NCBI GenBank assembly: GCA_946536315.1
Contig: CAMNEH010000006.1
Span: forward strand, 1-50,578
Length of the DNA stretch: 50,578 nucleotides
Reading direction: 5' to 3'
Origin: an uncultured Clostridia bacterium
GTDB lineage: Bacteria; Bacillota; Clostridia; Christensenellales; Aristaeellaceae
This document shows positions 23,101 to 31,448 of this stretch, one piece after another (positions within the stretch are counted from its first letter, which is position 1; every line of letters begins with the position of its first letter). The notes beneath the pieces were generated by a model. It saw only the letters and a list, made by a program, of their open reading frames with translations, did not search any database and was not told where the DNA came from. A program made the translations under genes and the position numbers.

Positions 23101-25128
23101 ATGGATATCGTCAACCATACGGTCCTGGCCTGGCTGGAGGAGGATAACCAGCGGCTTGGACATTTCAGGGTGCGTCCGCTGCTGCGCGAGACGGGCCCGT
23201 TTACGCCCTCGGAGACGGAGGAATGGCGCGACGACGGCTTTGTGCGCGTGGTGCCGGACAAGTCCGAGCAGCGCAGCTGCAAGGAGCGCATGCGTTCGCT
23301 GGGCAATTTCTGCCTGCTGGCGCTGACGGGGGCCAATGCCGATAAGTTCAAATCCAACAAGAACTATGCGCCGTCCAAGGGTGAAAAGAACCGCTATATC
23401 GTCTATTCCAACGCCGTCAAGCCTGTGCCGGAGCGCGTGTTTTACGAGGTGATCCCGGAGAGCATGCTTTCCAGGGCAGTGACGGCGCAGGCGTTTTCCC
23501 GTCAGGGCGGCAAGATCCGCGGTCCGGTGGACCGCGCGTCGGGCGTCTCGAGCGAAGCGGCGCACCCGCTGCCGCCGGACGACCCGAGGATCTTTTCGGT
23601 GACGCTGCCCGACGGGTCGGTGCGGTTGTTTTACTGGCCGCTGCCGGAGGCGGAAGCCGTCCGGGAAGCGTCTGCGGCGGCCGATGATGGCGAAATGCCG
23701 GAAATCTCAGGCGACGCCGGTGAAATGACCGCCATCGACCAGATCAAGGCGCTGGACCGGGAGGCGATGCGTCTGGTGCAGGCGGCGGAGCATCCGGAGG
23801 AAGCGCAGAAGCCGAAGGAAGTCCTGATCGCCGACGACGCCGGCACCCCGCTGTATCATACGCAGGCGGTGGCCGAAGCGCCCGCGAAGCGCAAGCGCAA
23901 TCCGCTGGCGGAAATGGTGGAAAGCTCGCGCAAGCCGGCGCGGAAGGATGAGCCGGAAAAGAAGGGCGCTGAAAAATCCCGCACGAAGGCCAGGCAGCCG
24001 GCGGCCTCGCTGGCCGAATGGCTGCGCGGCGAATGGACGTCGGCCCCGGACCGGGGACAGCTGATCACCTCGATCCTGTCGCTGCCCAACGCGCGCGCAC
24101 AGTTTGCGCAGGCGCTGGGCGGCACGGATGATCCCGCGCTGGCCGCGCTCAGAGCGCAGCTGCAGGACGTGGAAGCGGAGCGCCTGATGACAGTCATGAA
24201 CCTGAACCAGGCGAAGGCGCAGGAGGCGCAGTACCGCGACACGCTGGTCGAGGGTCTGGTACAGAGCGAGCGCGCAACGCTGGACCGCCTGCGTGCGGAA
24301 ACGGCGGACGCGCAAAAAGCGCTCGGCCAGGAGCAGCGGCAGCTGCTGGAAAACCAGACGAGGCTTGCGGAGCAACTGGGATATCCGGTGATCTGGCCAG
24401 CCCAGGCGGAGGAGGACGCGCCGGCAGTCACGGTCGCGCATCGTATCGCTGAAAACCTGCGCGCGGCTGGATTCGCGGGCGGCGTGAATGACGCGGTGAC
24501 GCTGCTGCTCGTTTTGCTGCAGCGTGGGAATGCCGGCTTCTGCCTGCAGGCAGACAGCCTTTCTGACAGCCGGGAGGCGGCGGAGGCGCTGTCGGCCGCG
24601 CTGGGCGGTCAGTGCGTGGACGCGTCGCGCGAGATCCGGCTGCTGCGCGGGGGCACAGCCGCGCTGCTGTGGCTGAGCCGGGGCGGAGAAGAACGGCCGC
24701 TGCCCGACGCAGTCGCGCGCGTCTGCCTGCAGGACACAGAGGACGATCTGCCGGTGATCCGCCTGCGCCAGAGCGGAGACATGCCCGTGACGTTCAGCCG
24801 CTGCCCCGCGGTGGATATGCGGCTGCTGCGTGAAAAGCTGGCCGGTGTGAGGACGCCGCTGAACGCCCAGGGGGTCAAATTGCTGGCGCGGTTGCGTGCG
24901 CTGTGCGAGGCGCAGGCGTGTGTGCTGCCGCTGCGCGCGCTCAGGGAAATGACGGCTTACGCGGAAATGGCGCAGAACCTGCTCGAGGGCGGCGTCACCG
25001 CGGCGATCGACCGCGCGGTGACCGTATTTGCCCTGCCCTGCCTCAGGCGGATGCGGGCGGACATGGGGTTCCTGAGAGAACTGAGCCAGGCGCTGCCGCT
25101 CACGCGCGAGGCAGCGGAACACGTATGA
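23101..25128 (+). CDS. large coiled-coil protein of unknown function
   Basis: I do not recognise a family for this 675-residue protein. Residues 1-190 look folded and begin MDIVNHTVLAWLEEDNQRLG, with NFCLLALTGANADKFKSNKN near 80. Residues 190-330 are acidic, then Lys/Arg-rich, and probably disordered. Residues 330-440 form a long coiled coil (ALRAQLQDVEAERLMTVMNL through LGQEQRQLLENQTRLAEQLG). Residues 445-560 resemble an alpha/beta domain with VTLLLVLLQRGNAGFCLQAD, and a helical tail follows. There is no signal peptide or membrane segment. AAAGGAAAA precedes the start after an AT-rich 64-nt gap. Its stop overlaps the ATG of the SpoU methyltransferase by 4 nt, so they are coupled. The layout could suit an ATPase-like or scaffold protein, but no Walker motif is seen. 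Confidence 0.7.
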   Translation: MDIVNHTVLAWLEEDNQRLGHFRVRPLLRETGPFTPSETEEWRDDGFVRVVPDKSEQRSCKERMRSLGNFCLLALTGANADKFKSNKNYAPSKGEKNRYIVYSNAVKPVPERVFYEVIPESMLSRAVTAQAFSRQGGKIRGPVDRASGVSSEAAHPLPPDDPRIFSVTLPDGSVRLFYWPLPEAEAVREASAAADDGEMPEISGDAGEMTAIDQIKALDREAMRLVQAAEHPEEAQKPKEVLIADDAGTPLYHTQAVAEAPAKRKRNPLAEMVESSRKPARKDEPEKKGAEKSRTKARQPAASLAEWLRGEWTSAPDRGQLITSILSLPNARAQFAQALGGTDDPALAALRAQLQDVEAERLMTVMNLNQAKAQEAQYRDTLVEGLVQSERATLDRLRAETADAQKALGQEQRQLLENQTRLAEQLGYPVIWPAQAEEDAPAVTVAHRIAENLRAAGFAGGVNDAVTLLLVLLQRGNAGFCLQADSLSDSREAAEALSAALGGQCVDASREIRLLRGGTAALLWLSRGGEERPLPDAVARVCLQDTEDDLPVIRLRQSGDMPVTFSRCPAVDMRLLREKLAGVRTPLNAQGVKLLARLRALCEAQACVLPLRALREMTAYAEMAQNLLEGGVTAAIDRAVTVFALPCLRRMRADMGFLRELSQALPLTREAAEHV

Positions 25129-25910
25129 GCGAACTGCTTTCAAGCCCGCGTAACCCGCTGATCCAGACATGGCGTCAGCTGAACCGTTCCCGGCGGTCGC
25201 GCGATGAGGCGCAGGCCTTTATCGCCGAGGGGGAACACATGGCCGCCGAAGCCCTGCGCGCCGGCTGCGCCGATACCCTGATCGTCGCGGAGGACGCGCT
25301 GAACCGGTATGCGGCGCTGTGGGAGCTGGCGGCGGCGCAGGGTGTCGCGGCGGTCCGGGTTTCGGCCCGCGCGCTGGCTGCTGTGGCCGACACGCAGACG
25401 CCGCAGGGAGTCATGTGCGTATGCAGGTATCCGGAACCCGGCGCGCCAGCCGCGCTGCCGCTGATCGCCGCGCTGGAAACCGTGCAGGACCCGGGCAACG
25501 TGGGCACTGTCCTGCGCACGATGGACGCGGTCGGGCAGGCTGGCGTGCTGCTCAGCCGTGACTGCGCGGACGTGTATGCGCCGAAAACGCTCCGGGCGAG
25601 CATGGGCGCGGTCTTTCGCGTTCCCGTCTGGGTCGCGGAGGACTTTTGCGCGGCGCTGAGCGTGCTGAAGGCCCGCGGCACGCGGCTGATCGCCGGCGCG
25701 CTGGACGGCGCGCCGTTCTATGACCGCCCCGCGGACGGGGACAGCGTCTGCCTGCTGATCGGCAACGAAGGCCAGGGCCTGACAGCCGCGGCGATGGCGT
25801 TGGCGGATCAGAGGGTGCGCCTGCCGATGCCGGGACAGGCGGAGTCGCTGAACGCCGCGGTCGCCTGCGCGGTCATGGCGTACGACGTGCTCAGGCGGCG
25901 GCTCTCATGA
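25125..25910 (+). CDS. SpoU/TrmH-family RNA 2'-O-methyltransferase
   Basis: This 261-residue protein is a SPOUT-fold RNA ribose methyltransferase. The N-terminal substrate-binding part begins SELLSSPRNPLIQTWRQLNR (the pattern SPxNPxIK...LxxxKxR). The C-terminal knot shows motif 1 ETVQDPGNVGTVLRTMDA, motif 2 LLIGNEGQGL and motif 3 LPMPGQAESLNAAVACAVMA. Relatives include RlmB and TsnR, which methylate 23S rRNA; the exact target is not readable. The start is set by the ATGA overlap with the unknown upstream gene, and its own stop overlaps the hypoxanthine-DNA glycosylase start by 4 nt. A longer frame from 24903 is a shadow inside the upstream gene. Confidence 0.9.
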   Translation: MSELLSSPRNPLIQTWRQLNRSRRSRDEAQAFIAEGEHMAAEALRAGCADTLIVAEDALNRYAALWELAAAQGVAAVRVSARALAAVADTQTPQGVMCVCRYPEPGAPAALPLIAALETVQDPGNVGTVLRTMDAVGQAGVLLSRDCADVYAPKTLRASMGAVFRVPVWVAEDFCAALSVLKARGTRLIAGALDGAPFYDRPADGDSVCLLIGNEGQGLTAAAMALADQRVRLPMPGQAESLNAAVACAVMAYDVLRRRLS

Positions 25911-26392
25911 CCGTTGCGCATCCCTTCGCGCCGGTATTCGACGCCGATTCCCGCCTCCTGATCCTGGGCTCCTTCCCGTCCGTGCGCAGCCGGGAACAGG
26001 GGTTTTACTACGGCCACCCGCAGAACCGCTTCTGGCGAATGCTGGCCCTGGTCTATGGCGAGGAAACGCCTGAGACCATTGACGAAAAAACGCGCCTGCT
26101 GCTCAAGCACGGACTGGCACTGTGGGACGCAGCGGCGAGCTGCGACATCCTCGGCTCACGGGACGACAGCATCCGCGCGGCGGCGCCGACGGACCTCTCC
26201 GTCATCCTTTCTCAGGCGCGCATTGCGCGGGTGCTGTGCAACGGCCAGACCGCCGGCGCGCTCTACCGCCGTCTGCAGGCGCCGCGGACCGGCCTGCCTG
26301 CGCTGGTTTTGCCCTCCACCTCGCCCGCCAACGCGCAATGGCCGCTCGACCGGCTCTGCGCGGTCTGGAAAAAAGCGCTGCTCGATACGTGA
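25907..26392 (+). CDS. hypoxanthine-DNA glycosylase (UDG superfamily)
   Basis: This 161-residue protein matches the DNA-deoxyinosine glycosylase family (UDG family 6). It begins AHPFAPVFDADSRLLILGSF, then PSVRSREQGFYYGHPQNRFW, the family signature where the water-activating loop of other UDGs is altered. LWDAAASCDILGSRDDSIR and the C-terminal LPSTSPANAQW correspond to the DNA-intercalating end of the fold. The enzyme removes hypoxanthine, made by adenine deamination, from DNA to start base excision repair. Length is normal for the family. It overlaps the SpoU gene by 4 nt (ATGA), so expression is coupled. psuG follows after 56 nt with no obvious terminator. Confidence 0.88.
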   Translation: MTVAHPFAPVFDADSRLLILGSFPSVRSREQGFYYGHPQNRFWRMLALVYGEETPETIDEKTRLLLKHGLALWDAAASCDILGSRDDSIRAAAPTDLSVILSQARIARVLCNGQTAGALYRRLQAPRTGLPALVLPSTSPANAQWPLDRLCAVWKKALLDT

Positions 26393-26448
26393 CGCGGCGC
26401 CGAAAAATGAAAATGAATGGCTTTTGATGACCACAGGAGGTATTGAAC

Positions 26449-27372
26449 ATGTATCCATCACTGAAACCGGATGTTTCGGACGAAGTACGCATCGCGCTGG
26501 AGGCGGGCAGGCCCGTCGTCGCGCTGGAATCGACCATCATCTCGCACGGCATGCCTTATCCGCAGAATGTGGAAACGGCGCGCAGGGTAGAACAGACCAT
26601 CCGCGAGGAGGGCGCGACGCCCGCCACGATCGCGGTGCTGGGCGGACGGATGAAGGCCGGCCTCAGCGATGAGGAGCTGGAATACCTGGGCAAGGCGGGC
26701 CAGGCGGTGACCAAGGCGTCCCGGCGCGACCTGCCTGTGCTGCTGGCGCGTGGCATGGACGGTGCGACCACGGTCACCACGACCATGATGATCGCTTACC
26801 GCGCGGGCATTCAGGTATTTGCCACCGGCGGCATCGGCGGCGTTCACCGCGGCGCGCAGACGACCATGGACATCTCCGCCGACCTGGAGGAGCTGGCCCA
26901 TACGCCGGTCATGGTGGTCTGCGCCGGCGCCAAGTCCATCCTGGACCTGGGCCTGACCCTGGAATACCTGGAAACCAAGGGCGTGCCGGTGCTGGGCTAC
27001 GGCACCCAGGAGCTGCCCGCGTTTTATACCCGCCGCAGCGGGTACTCGGTGGACTACCGCGTGGACACGCCGGAGGACCTGGCGGCCATCTTCCGCTCAC
27101 AGCGGGCGCTGGGACTGGAGGGCGGCATGCTGGTCACCAACCCGGTGCCGGAGCGCTACTCCATGGATCCGGACACGATCAATCAGGCGATCGACCAGGC
27201 GGTGGAAGAAGCGCGGGCCCAGGGCATTCACGGCAAAGCCATTACGCCCTTCCTGCTCGCCCGCATCAAGGACCTGACCGGCGGTGACAGCCTGGACAGC
27301 AATATTCACCTGGTGCTGAACAACGCGCGCCTGGCGGCGCAGGTCGCGAAGGCGCTGGCGGGCAACGGCTGA
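26449..27372 (+). CDS. psuG: pseudouridine-5'-phosphate glycosidase
   Basis: This 307-residue enzyme breaks the C-C bond of pseudouridine 5'-phosphate to uracil and ribose 5-phosphate. Conserved segments are VVALESTIISHGMPYPQNVE (catalytic Glu), TVTTTMMIAYRAGIQVFATG, GGIGGVHRGAQTTMDISADL, CAGAKSILDLGLTLEYLET (catalytic Lys) and TGGDSLDSNIHLVLNNARLA. ATG at 26449 is preferred because ACAGGAGG lies 8 nt upstream; TTG at 26443 is too close to it. In most bacteria psuG sits with the kinase psuK, but no kinase is adjacent here. The nearest PfkB kinase in the window, at 33056, looks like ribokinase. The uridine C5-glycoside could instead arrive already phosphorylated. Confidence 0.95.
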   Translation: MYPSLKPDVSDEVRIALEAGRPVVALESTIISHGMPYPQNVETARRVEQTIREEGATPATIAVLGGRMKAGLSDEELEYLGKAGQAVTKASRRDLPVLLARGMDGATTVTTTMMIAYRAGIQVFATGGIGGVHRGAQTTMDISADLEELAHTPVMVVCAGAKSILDLGLTLEYLETKGVPVLGYGTQELPAFYTRRSGYSVDYRVDTPEDLAAIFRSQRALGLEGGMLVTNPVPERYSMDPDTINQAIDQAVEEARAQGIHGKAITPFLLARIKDLTGGDSLDSNIHLVLNNARLAAQVAKALAGNG

Positions 27373-27386
27373 GCGCGTGCCGGGGG

Positions 27387-28112
27387 TCAGCTGTATACGC
27401 TCAGCTCCAGGTACAGCTTCCCCTTTTTGCTGACCCCGGTCTCACCGTCATACCGTGCGCGGCCGTGACCGCGGACGGAGAGGACCTGGCCGGGCTTCAG
27501 CAGCTGGTCGGGCTTGGCGACAGGGGCGTCGTCCACCTGCACCTTGCCCTGGCGGATCAGCTCCAGCATGTCTCCGCGCGATAGCCTGTACAGGTGCGCG
27601 GCGACCGCGTCCACCCGCGGGGAAGCGGCCTGAATCCTGACCGGCGCCATCTGTCTGAGCGCGGCAGCAGGGGGCGGGCTGACGGCACAGTCCGTGTCCG
27701 TCCGGCCGACGTGCGTGAGGGCGGCGCAGAGCATGTCCGCCATGGCGCTGACGCAGAACACGTAGGCGTCGCCGTCGATGAGCGCGATATCCCCGACCAG
27801 CTCGCGCTCGATGCCGGTGCCCATCACGGTGCCGAGCACGGCGCGGTGCTCCAGGGGCTCGCCGTAGCGCGCGCTGCGGCGGGATACCTTCAGGCAGGTG
27901 ATGGGAAAGTCCCCGGGCTGCGGCGCTTCCGCGCCGACGCCGAGCATCCGGCGCTCACAGTCCGCCGCGCCGCCGAACAGCAGGTATTCCGCCTGCGCCC
28001 GACGCGCGGCGATTTCCGCTTCCCGCTGTTCGCTCAGGTTCAGGAAACGGCTGAACAGCGGGCGGCTGCGTCCCGCTGCTCTCTGGCATAATTCTTCCAA
28101 ATGCTGCTGCAT
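27387..28112 (-). CDS. YlmH-like S4-domain RNA-binding protein
   Basis: The 241-residue product has the YlmH layout: an N-terminal region (QRAAGRSRPLFSRFLNLSEQ, then AEYLLFGGAADCERRMLGVG), a central RRM-like part (GDFPITCLKVSRRSARYGEP, then HRAVLGTVMGTGIERELVGD) and a C-terminal S4 domain (RVDAVAAHLYRLSRGDMLEL, then IRQGKVQVDD and LLKPGQVLSVRGHGR). S4 proteins bind structured RNA, and in Bacillus subtilis YlmH is reported to bind 50S subunits in ribosome-associated quality control. ATG at 28112 is chosen because TGGAG lies 6 nt upstream; 28136 lacks a site. It usually sits in the sep/ylm division cluster but here is alone, convergent with psuG and divergent from the GTPase-nuclease gene only 38 nt away. 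Confidence 0.85.
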   Translation of the reverse strand: MQQHLEELCQRAAGRSRPLFSRFLNLSEQREAEIAARRAQAEYLLFGGAADCERRMLGVGAEAPQPGDFPITCLKVSRRSARYGEPLEHRAVLGTVMGTGIERELVGDIALIDGDAYVFCVSAMADMLCAALTHVGRTDTDCAVSPPPAAALRQMAPVRIQAASPRVDAVAAHLYRLSRGDMLELIRQGKVQVDDAPVAKPDQLLKPGQVLSVRGHGRARYDGETGVSKKGKLYLELSVYS

Positions 28113-28150
28113 CACAATCTCCAGGAATATCGACATCTGAGGAAGGGCAG

Positions 28151-30805
28151 GTGATCCGGATGACCGAGCGACAGCCGCCCGCGGTGATCGGGCTGGTCGC
28201 GCATGTCGACGCGGGCAAAACGACGCTCTCCGAGGAAATGATGTTCCAGGCCGGCGCGCTGCGGCGCAGGGGCCGCGTGGATCACGGCGACGCCTTCCTG
28301 GATACCGACGCTCAGGAAAAGGAACGCGGCATTACCATATTCTCCAAGCAGGCGCGGCTTTCCTTCAACGGCCGTCCGATGATTCTGCTGGATACCCCCG
28401 GCCACGTGGATTTTTCGGGCGAAACGGAACGCGCCATCCGCGTGATGGACGCGGCGGTGCTGGTCATCAGCGCCGCGGACGGCGTGCAGAGCCATACCCG
28501 CACGCTCTGGCGCCTGCTGGGGAATGCGCGGCTGCCGGTGTTCGTGTTCGTCAATAAAATGGACCAGCCCGGTGCGGACCCCACGCGCCTGCTGAAGGAG
28601 CTGAAAACGGAGCTCGACCCCGGCTGCGTGAATCCGGCCGCGCCGGACGCGGGGGAGGAGCTGGCGCTGACGGACGAGGCCGCGCTCGACGAGGTGCTGG
28701 AAACGGGCCGCGTTTCTGACAGCACGCTGGCCCGGCTGGTCGCCGTGCGGAAGGCGTTCCCCGTGTACTTCGGCGCGGCGCTGAAGGGACAGGGCGTGCG
28801 GGAACTGCTGACGGCGCTGTGCGGGCTGCTGCCGTCGCCTGCGTATCCGGAGGCGTTCTCGGGCAGGGTGTTCAAGATCGCCCGGGACGTGGCCGGAACG
28901 CGGCTGACCTTTGTGCGCGTGCTGGGCGGCGCGCTTCGCGTGCGTGATCTGATCCGGACAGACGGGGACAGCGCGGGGGAGAAGATCCATCAGATCCGCC
29001 TGTACAGCGGCGCGAAGTTTGAACCGGCGGACGAAGCGCCGGCCGGCGAGCTGGCGGCGCTGACAGGGCCGACGCGCACCCGCGCGGGGGAGGCGCTCGG
29101 CGCGGACATGGGGCAGGCAACGCCCGCGCAGATGGTGCCCGTGCTGCGCTACCGCGTGGTCCTGCCGCCCGGCGCGGACGCACAGAAGGCGCTTTCCTGC
29201 TTCCGTGAACTGGAGGAAGAGGATCCGGAACTGCAGGTCACCTGGCTGAGTCAGCTTCGGCGCATCCAGGTGGGCATCATGGGCGAGGTCCAGCTGGAAA
29301 TCCTGCACCGCCAGCTGCTGGACCGCTACGGGCTGGACGCCGCGTTCATGGAGGGCGGCGTGCTGTACCGCGAGACGATCGCCGCGCCTGTGGACGGCGC
29401 GGGACATTACGAGCCGCTGCGCCACTATGCGGAGGTGCACCTGCGCCTGGAGCCGGGCCCGCGCGGCAGCGGCGTGACCGTGTGCAGCGAGTGTCCGCTG
29501 GACGACCTCGCGCTCAACTGGCAGCGGCTGATCATGACGCACGTGCTGGAGCGCGCGCATGTGGGCGTACTGACCGGCGCGCCGCTGACCGACGTTCGCG
29601 TGGTGCTGACCGCAGGCCGCGCGCACCTGAAGCATACTGAGGGCGGGGACTTCCGCCAGGCGACGTACCGCGCGATCCGCCAGGGGCTGATGCAGACCGA
29701 AAACGTGCTGCTGGAGCCGTGGTATCACCTGAGGCTGGAGGTGCCGAACGACTGCGTGGGGCGCGCCCTCAACGACCTGAATCAGATGGGCGGCACGGCG
29801 GAGATCCTGGACAGCGGAGGGCGGCTGACGGTGATCGACGCGCAGGCGCCCGTGGCCCGCGCGCGGCACTATGCGCGGCAGGTGGCGATGTACACGCGCG
29901 GAGAGGGGCATGTGGCCCTGGAGCACGCGGGCTATCAGCCCTGCGCGGATCAGGACGCGCTGGTTGCGGCCATCGGCTACGACCCGGAGCGCGATACGGA
30001 AAACCCGGCGGACTCTGTCTTCTGCAGCCATGGCGCGGGCGTGATCGTGCCCTGGCGCGAGGCGGCGCAGCGCATGCATCTGCGCATGGATACGGATGCT
30101 TCGGCGGAGGAGACGGCGCCCGCGGAGGAGCTGCGTCCGACGCCGCCGCGCGACAGCCTGGAGGAGGACCGGGAGCTGCTGCGCATCTTTGAGCGCACCT
30201 ATGGCCCGATCAAGCCACGCTCGATCCTGCCGCGCAAGCCGGAGCAGACGGTCCCCGACCAGGTCACAGTGCAGCCGCCGCCGGACGAATACCTCCTGGT
30301 GGACGGATACAATATCATTTTCGCGTGGGACGAGCTGAAGGCGATCGCGCAGGGCGGACTGGACGCGGCGCGGGATCAGCTGATTGACCTGATGTGCGAT
30401 TTCAACGGGGTCCGCAACCTGCACCTGATCCTCGTCTTCGATGCCTATCGCGTCCCGGGCGGGCGCGGCTCCGTCGAGAAACGGGGAAATATCGATATCG
30501 TCTATACGCGCGAGGCGGAGACCGCGGACGCGTACATCGAGAAGGCAGCGTACGAGCTGCGGAACCATCGCCGCGTGCGCGTCGCGACCTCCGACGGCAT
30601 GGAGCAGCTGATCATCCTGGCGGGCGGCGCGCTGCGCATCTCCGCGCGCGAGTTCCGCAGCGAGGTGGAGCAGACCGAGGGCGAAATCAGCGAGTTCCTG
30701 CAGAGACACGCGCTGCTGGCGAATGGCAACCCGGTCTCCGACGCGATGCGGGAGGCCATGCGCAGACTGAAGGCCAGGAAGGAAGGAAAGGAACCGCATG
30801 CCTGA
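28151..30805 (+). CDS. Tet(M)-like translational GTPase fused to Rae1/YacP-like NYN nuclease domain
   Basis: This 884-residue protein has two modules. Residues 1 to about 655 resemble EF-G-like ribosomal protection proteins: G1 GLVAHVDAGKTTLSEEM, G2 region RGITIFSKQARL, G3 LDTPGHVDF, G4 NKMD, then domains III-V (VGIMGEVQLEILHRQLLDRY and others). After a Pro-rich linker, residues 713-860 match YacP/Rae1 NYN domains: YLLVDGYNIIFAWDELK, LILVFDAYRVPGGRG, IDIVYTREAETADAYIEKAA, VATSDGMEQLIILAGGAL. Tet(M)-type factors act near the ribosomal A site, and Rae1 is an A-site mRNA endonuclease. The fusion implies GTPase-guided mRNA cleavage or ribosome rescue; drug resistance is a less likely role. The start may be GTG 28151 or ATG 28160. 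It overlaps the next gene by 8 nt. Confidence 0.85.
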   Translation: MIRMTERQPPAVIGLVAHVDAGKTTLSEEMMFQAGALRRRGRVDHGDAFLDTDAQEKERGITIFSKQARLSFNGRPMILLDTPGHVDFSGETERAIRVMDAAVLVISAADGVQSHTRTLWRLLGNARLPVFVFVNKMDQPGADPTRLLKELKTELDPGCVNPAAPDAGEELALTDEAALDEVLETGRVSDSTLARLVAVRKAFPVYFGAALKGQGVRELLTALCGLLPSPAYPEAFSGRVFKIARDVAGTRLTFVRVLGGALRVRDLIRTDGDSAGEKIHQIRLYSGAKFEPADEAPAGELAALTGPTRTRAGEALGADMGQATPAQMVPVLRYRVVLPPGADAQKALSCFRELEEEDPELQVTWLSQLRRIQVGIMGEVQLEILHRQLLDRYGLDAAFMEGGVLYRETIAAPVDGAGHYEPLRHYAEVHLRLEPGPRGSGVTVCSECPLDDLALNWQRLIMTHVLERAHVGVLTGAPLTDVRVVLTAGRAHLKHTEGGDFRQATYRAIRQGLMQTENVLLEPWYHLRLEVPNDCVGRALNDLNQMGGTAEILDSGGRLTVIDAQAPVARARHYARQVAMYTRGEGHVALEHAGYQPCADQDALVAAIGYDPERDTENPADSVFCSHGAGVIVPWREAAQRMHLRMDTDASAEETAPAEELRPTPPRDSLEEDRELLRIFERTYGPIKPRSILPRKPEQTVPDQVTVQPPPDEYLLVDGYNIIFAWDELKAIAQGGLDAARDQLIDLMCDFNGVRNLHLILVFDAYRVPGGRGSVEKRGNIDIVYTREAETADAYIEKAAYELRNHRRVRVATSDGMEQLIILAGGALRISAREFRSEVEQTEGEISEFLQRHALLANGNPVSDAMREAMRRLKARKEGKEPHA

Positions 30806-31448
30806 GTTGATTCTCACGCTGGAACTGATCGGTACCGTTGCGTTCGCGATCTCCGGCGCAGTCACAGCGGAGCACAAGCGGATGGATCTGTTTGGCGTCG
30901 CCATCCTGGGACTGACCACCGCGGTCGGCGGCGGCGTGCTGCGGGATCTGATCCTGGGCAATACCCCGCCGGTGACCTTCCGCGATCCGATCTACGCCCT
31001 GACCGCGCTCGGGGTGTCGATTATTGTGTTCATCAAGCCCATCCGGCATTACCTGATGGGCAACCACCGGCACATGACGGCGCTGCTCCAGCTCAGCGAT
31101 TCTCTGGGGCTGGCGCTGTTCACCGTCAGCGGGGTGCAGGTGGCGTATGGGCTCGGGCGGACGGATTCGCTGTTTCTGCTGACCTTCGTCGGCGTCGTGA
31201 CGGGCGTCGGCGGCGGCGTCCTGCGCGATATCCTGGCGGGCAGCACGCCGTATATTTTCGTCAAGCACGTCTATGCCAGCGCCGCGCTGGCCGGCGCGCT
31301 GCTCTGCGCCGCCATCTGGCCGGCCGTCGGGCAGGACGCGGCGATGCTGACAGGGTTTTCGGTCACGCTGCTGATCCGCCTGCTGAGCGCGCATTACCGC
31401 TGGAGCCTCCCGCACGCCGAGGGCGACGGGCAGGATGGCGAAGCATGA
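30798..31448 (+). CDS. TRIC/UPF0126-family membrane channel protein
   Basis: This 216-residue membrane protein has seven predicted helices in two homologous halves, each with the UPF0126/TRIC hallmark: TTAVGGGVLRDLILGNTPPV in the first and TGVGGGVLRDILAGSTPYIF in the second. Prokaryotic TRIC proteins are trimeric cation (K+) channels, and the YicG/YadS group was long annotated only as UPF0126. The glycine-rich kinks and the Arg-Asp pair are present in both halves. The start at 30798 lies inside the end of the GTPase-nuclease gene (8-nt overlap), with GGAAAGGA upstream. Its own end overlaps the exonuclease start by 4 nt. Confidence 0.9.
   Translation: MPELILTLELIGTVAFAISGAVTAEHKRMDLFGVAILGLTTAVGGGVLRDLILGNTPPVTFRDPIYALTALGVSIIVFIKPIRHYLMGNHRHMTALLQLSDSLGLALFTVSGVQVAYGLGRTDSLFLLTFVGVVTGVGGGVLRDILAGSTPYIFVKHVYASAALAGALLCAAIWPAVGQDAAMLTGFSVTLLIRLLSAHYRWSLPHAEGDGQDGEA

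Noticed and set aside
28151-30210. Simple tetracycline resistance gene
   Set aside because: The GTPase part is Tet(M)-like, but the NYN fusion, housekeeping-like operon and lack of mobile element signs do not support acquired resistance as its main role.
28112-30961. Open frame of about 949 codons on the minus strand
   Set aside because: It is antisense to the GTPase-nuclease fusion, which has clear motifs throughout; composition is that of a shadow frame.
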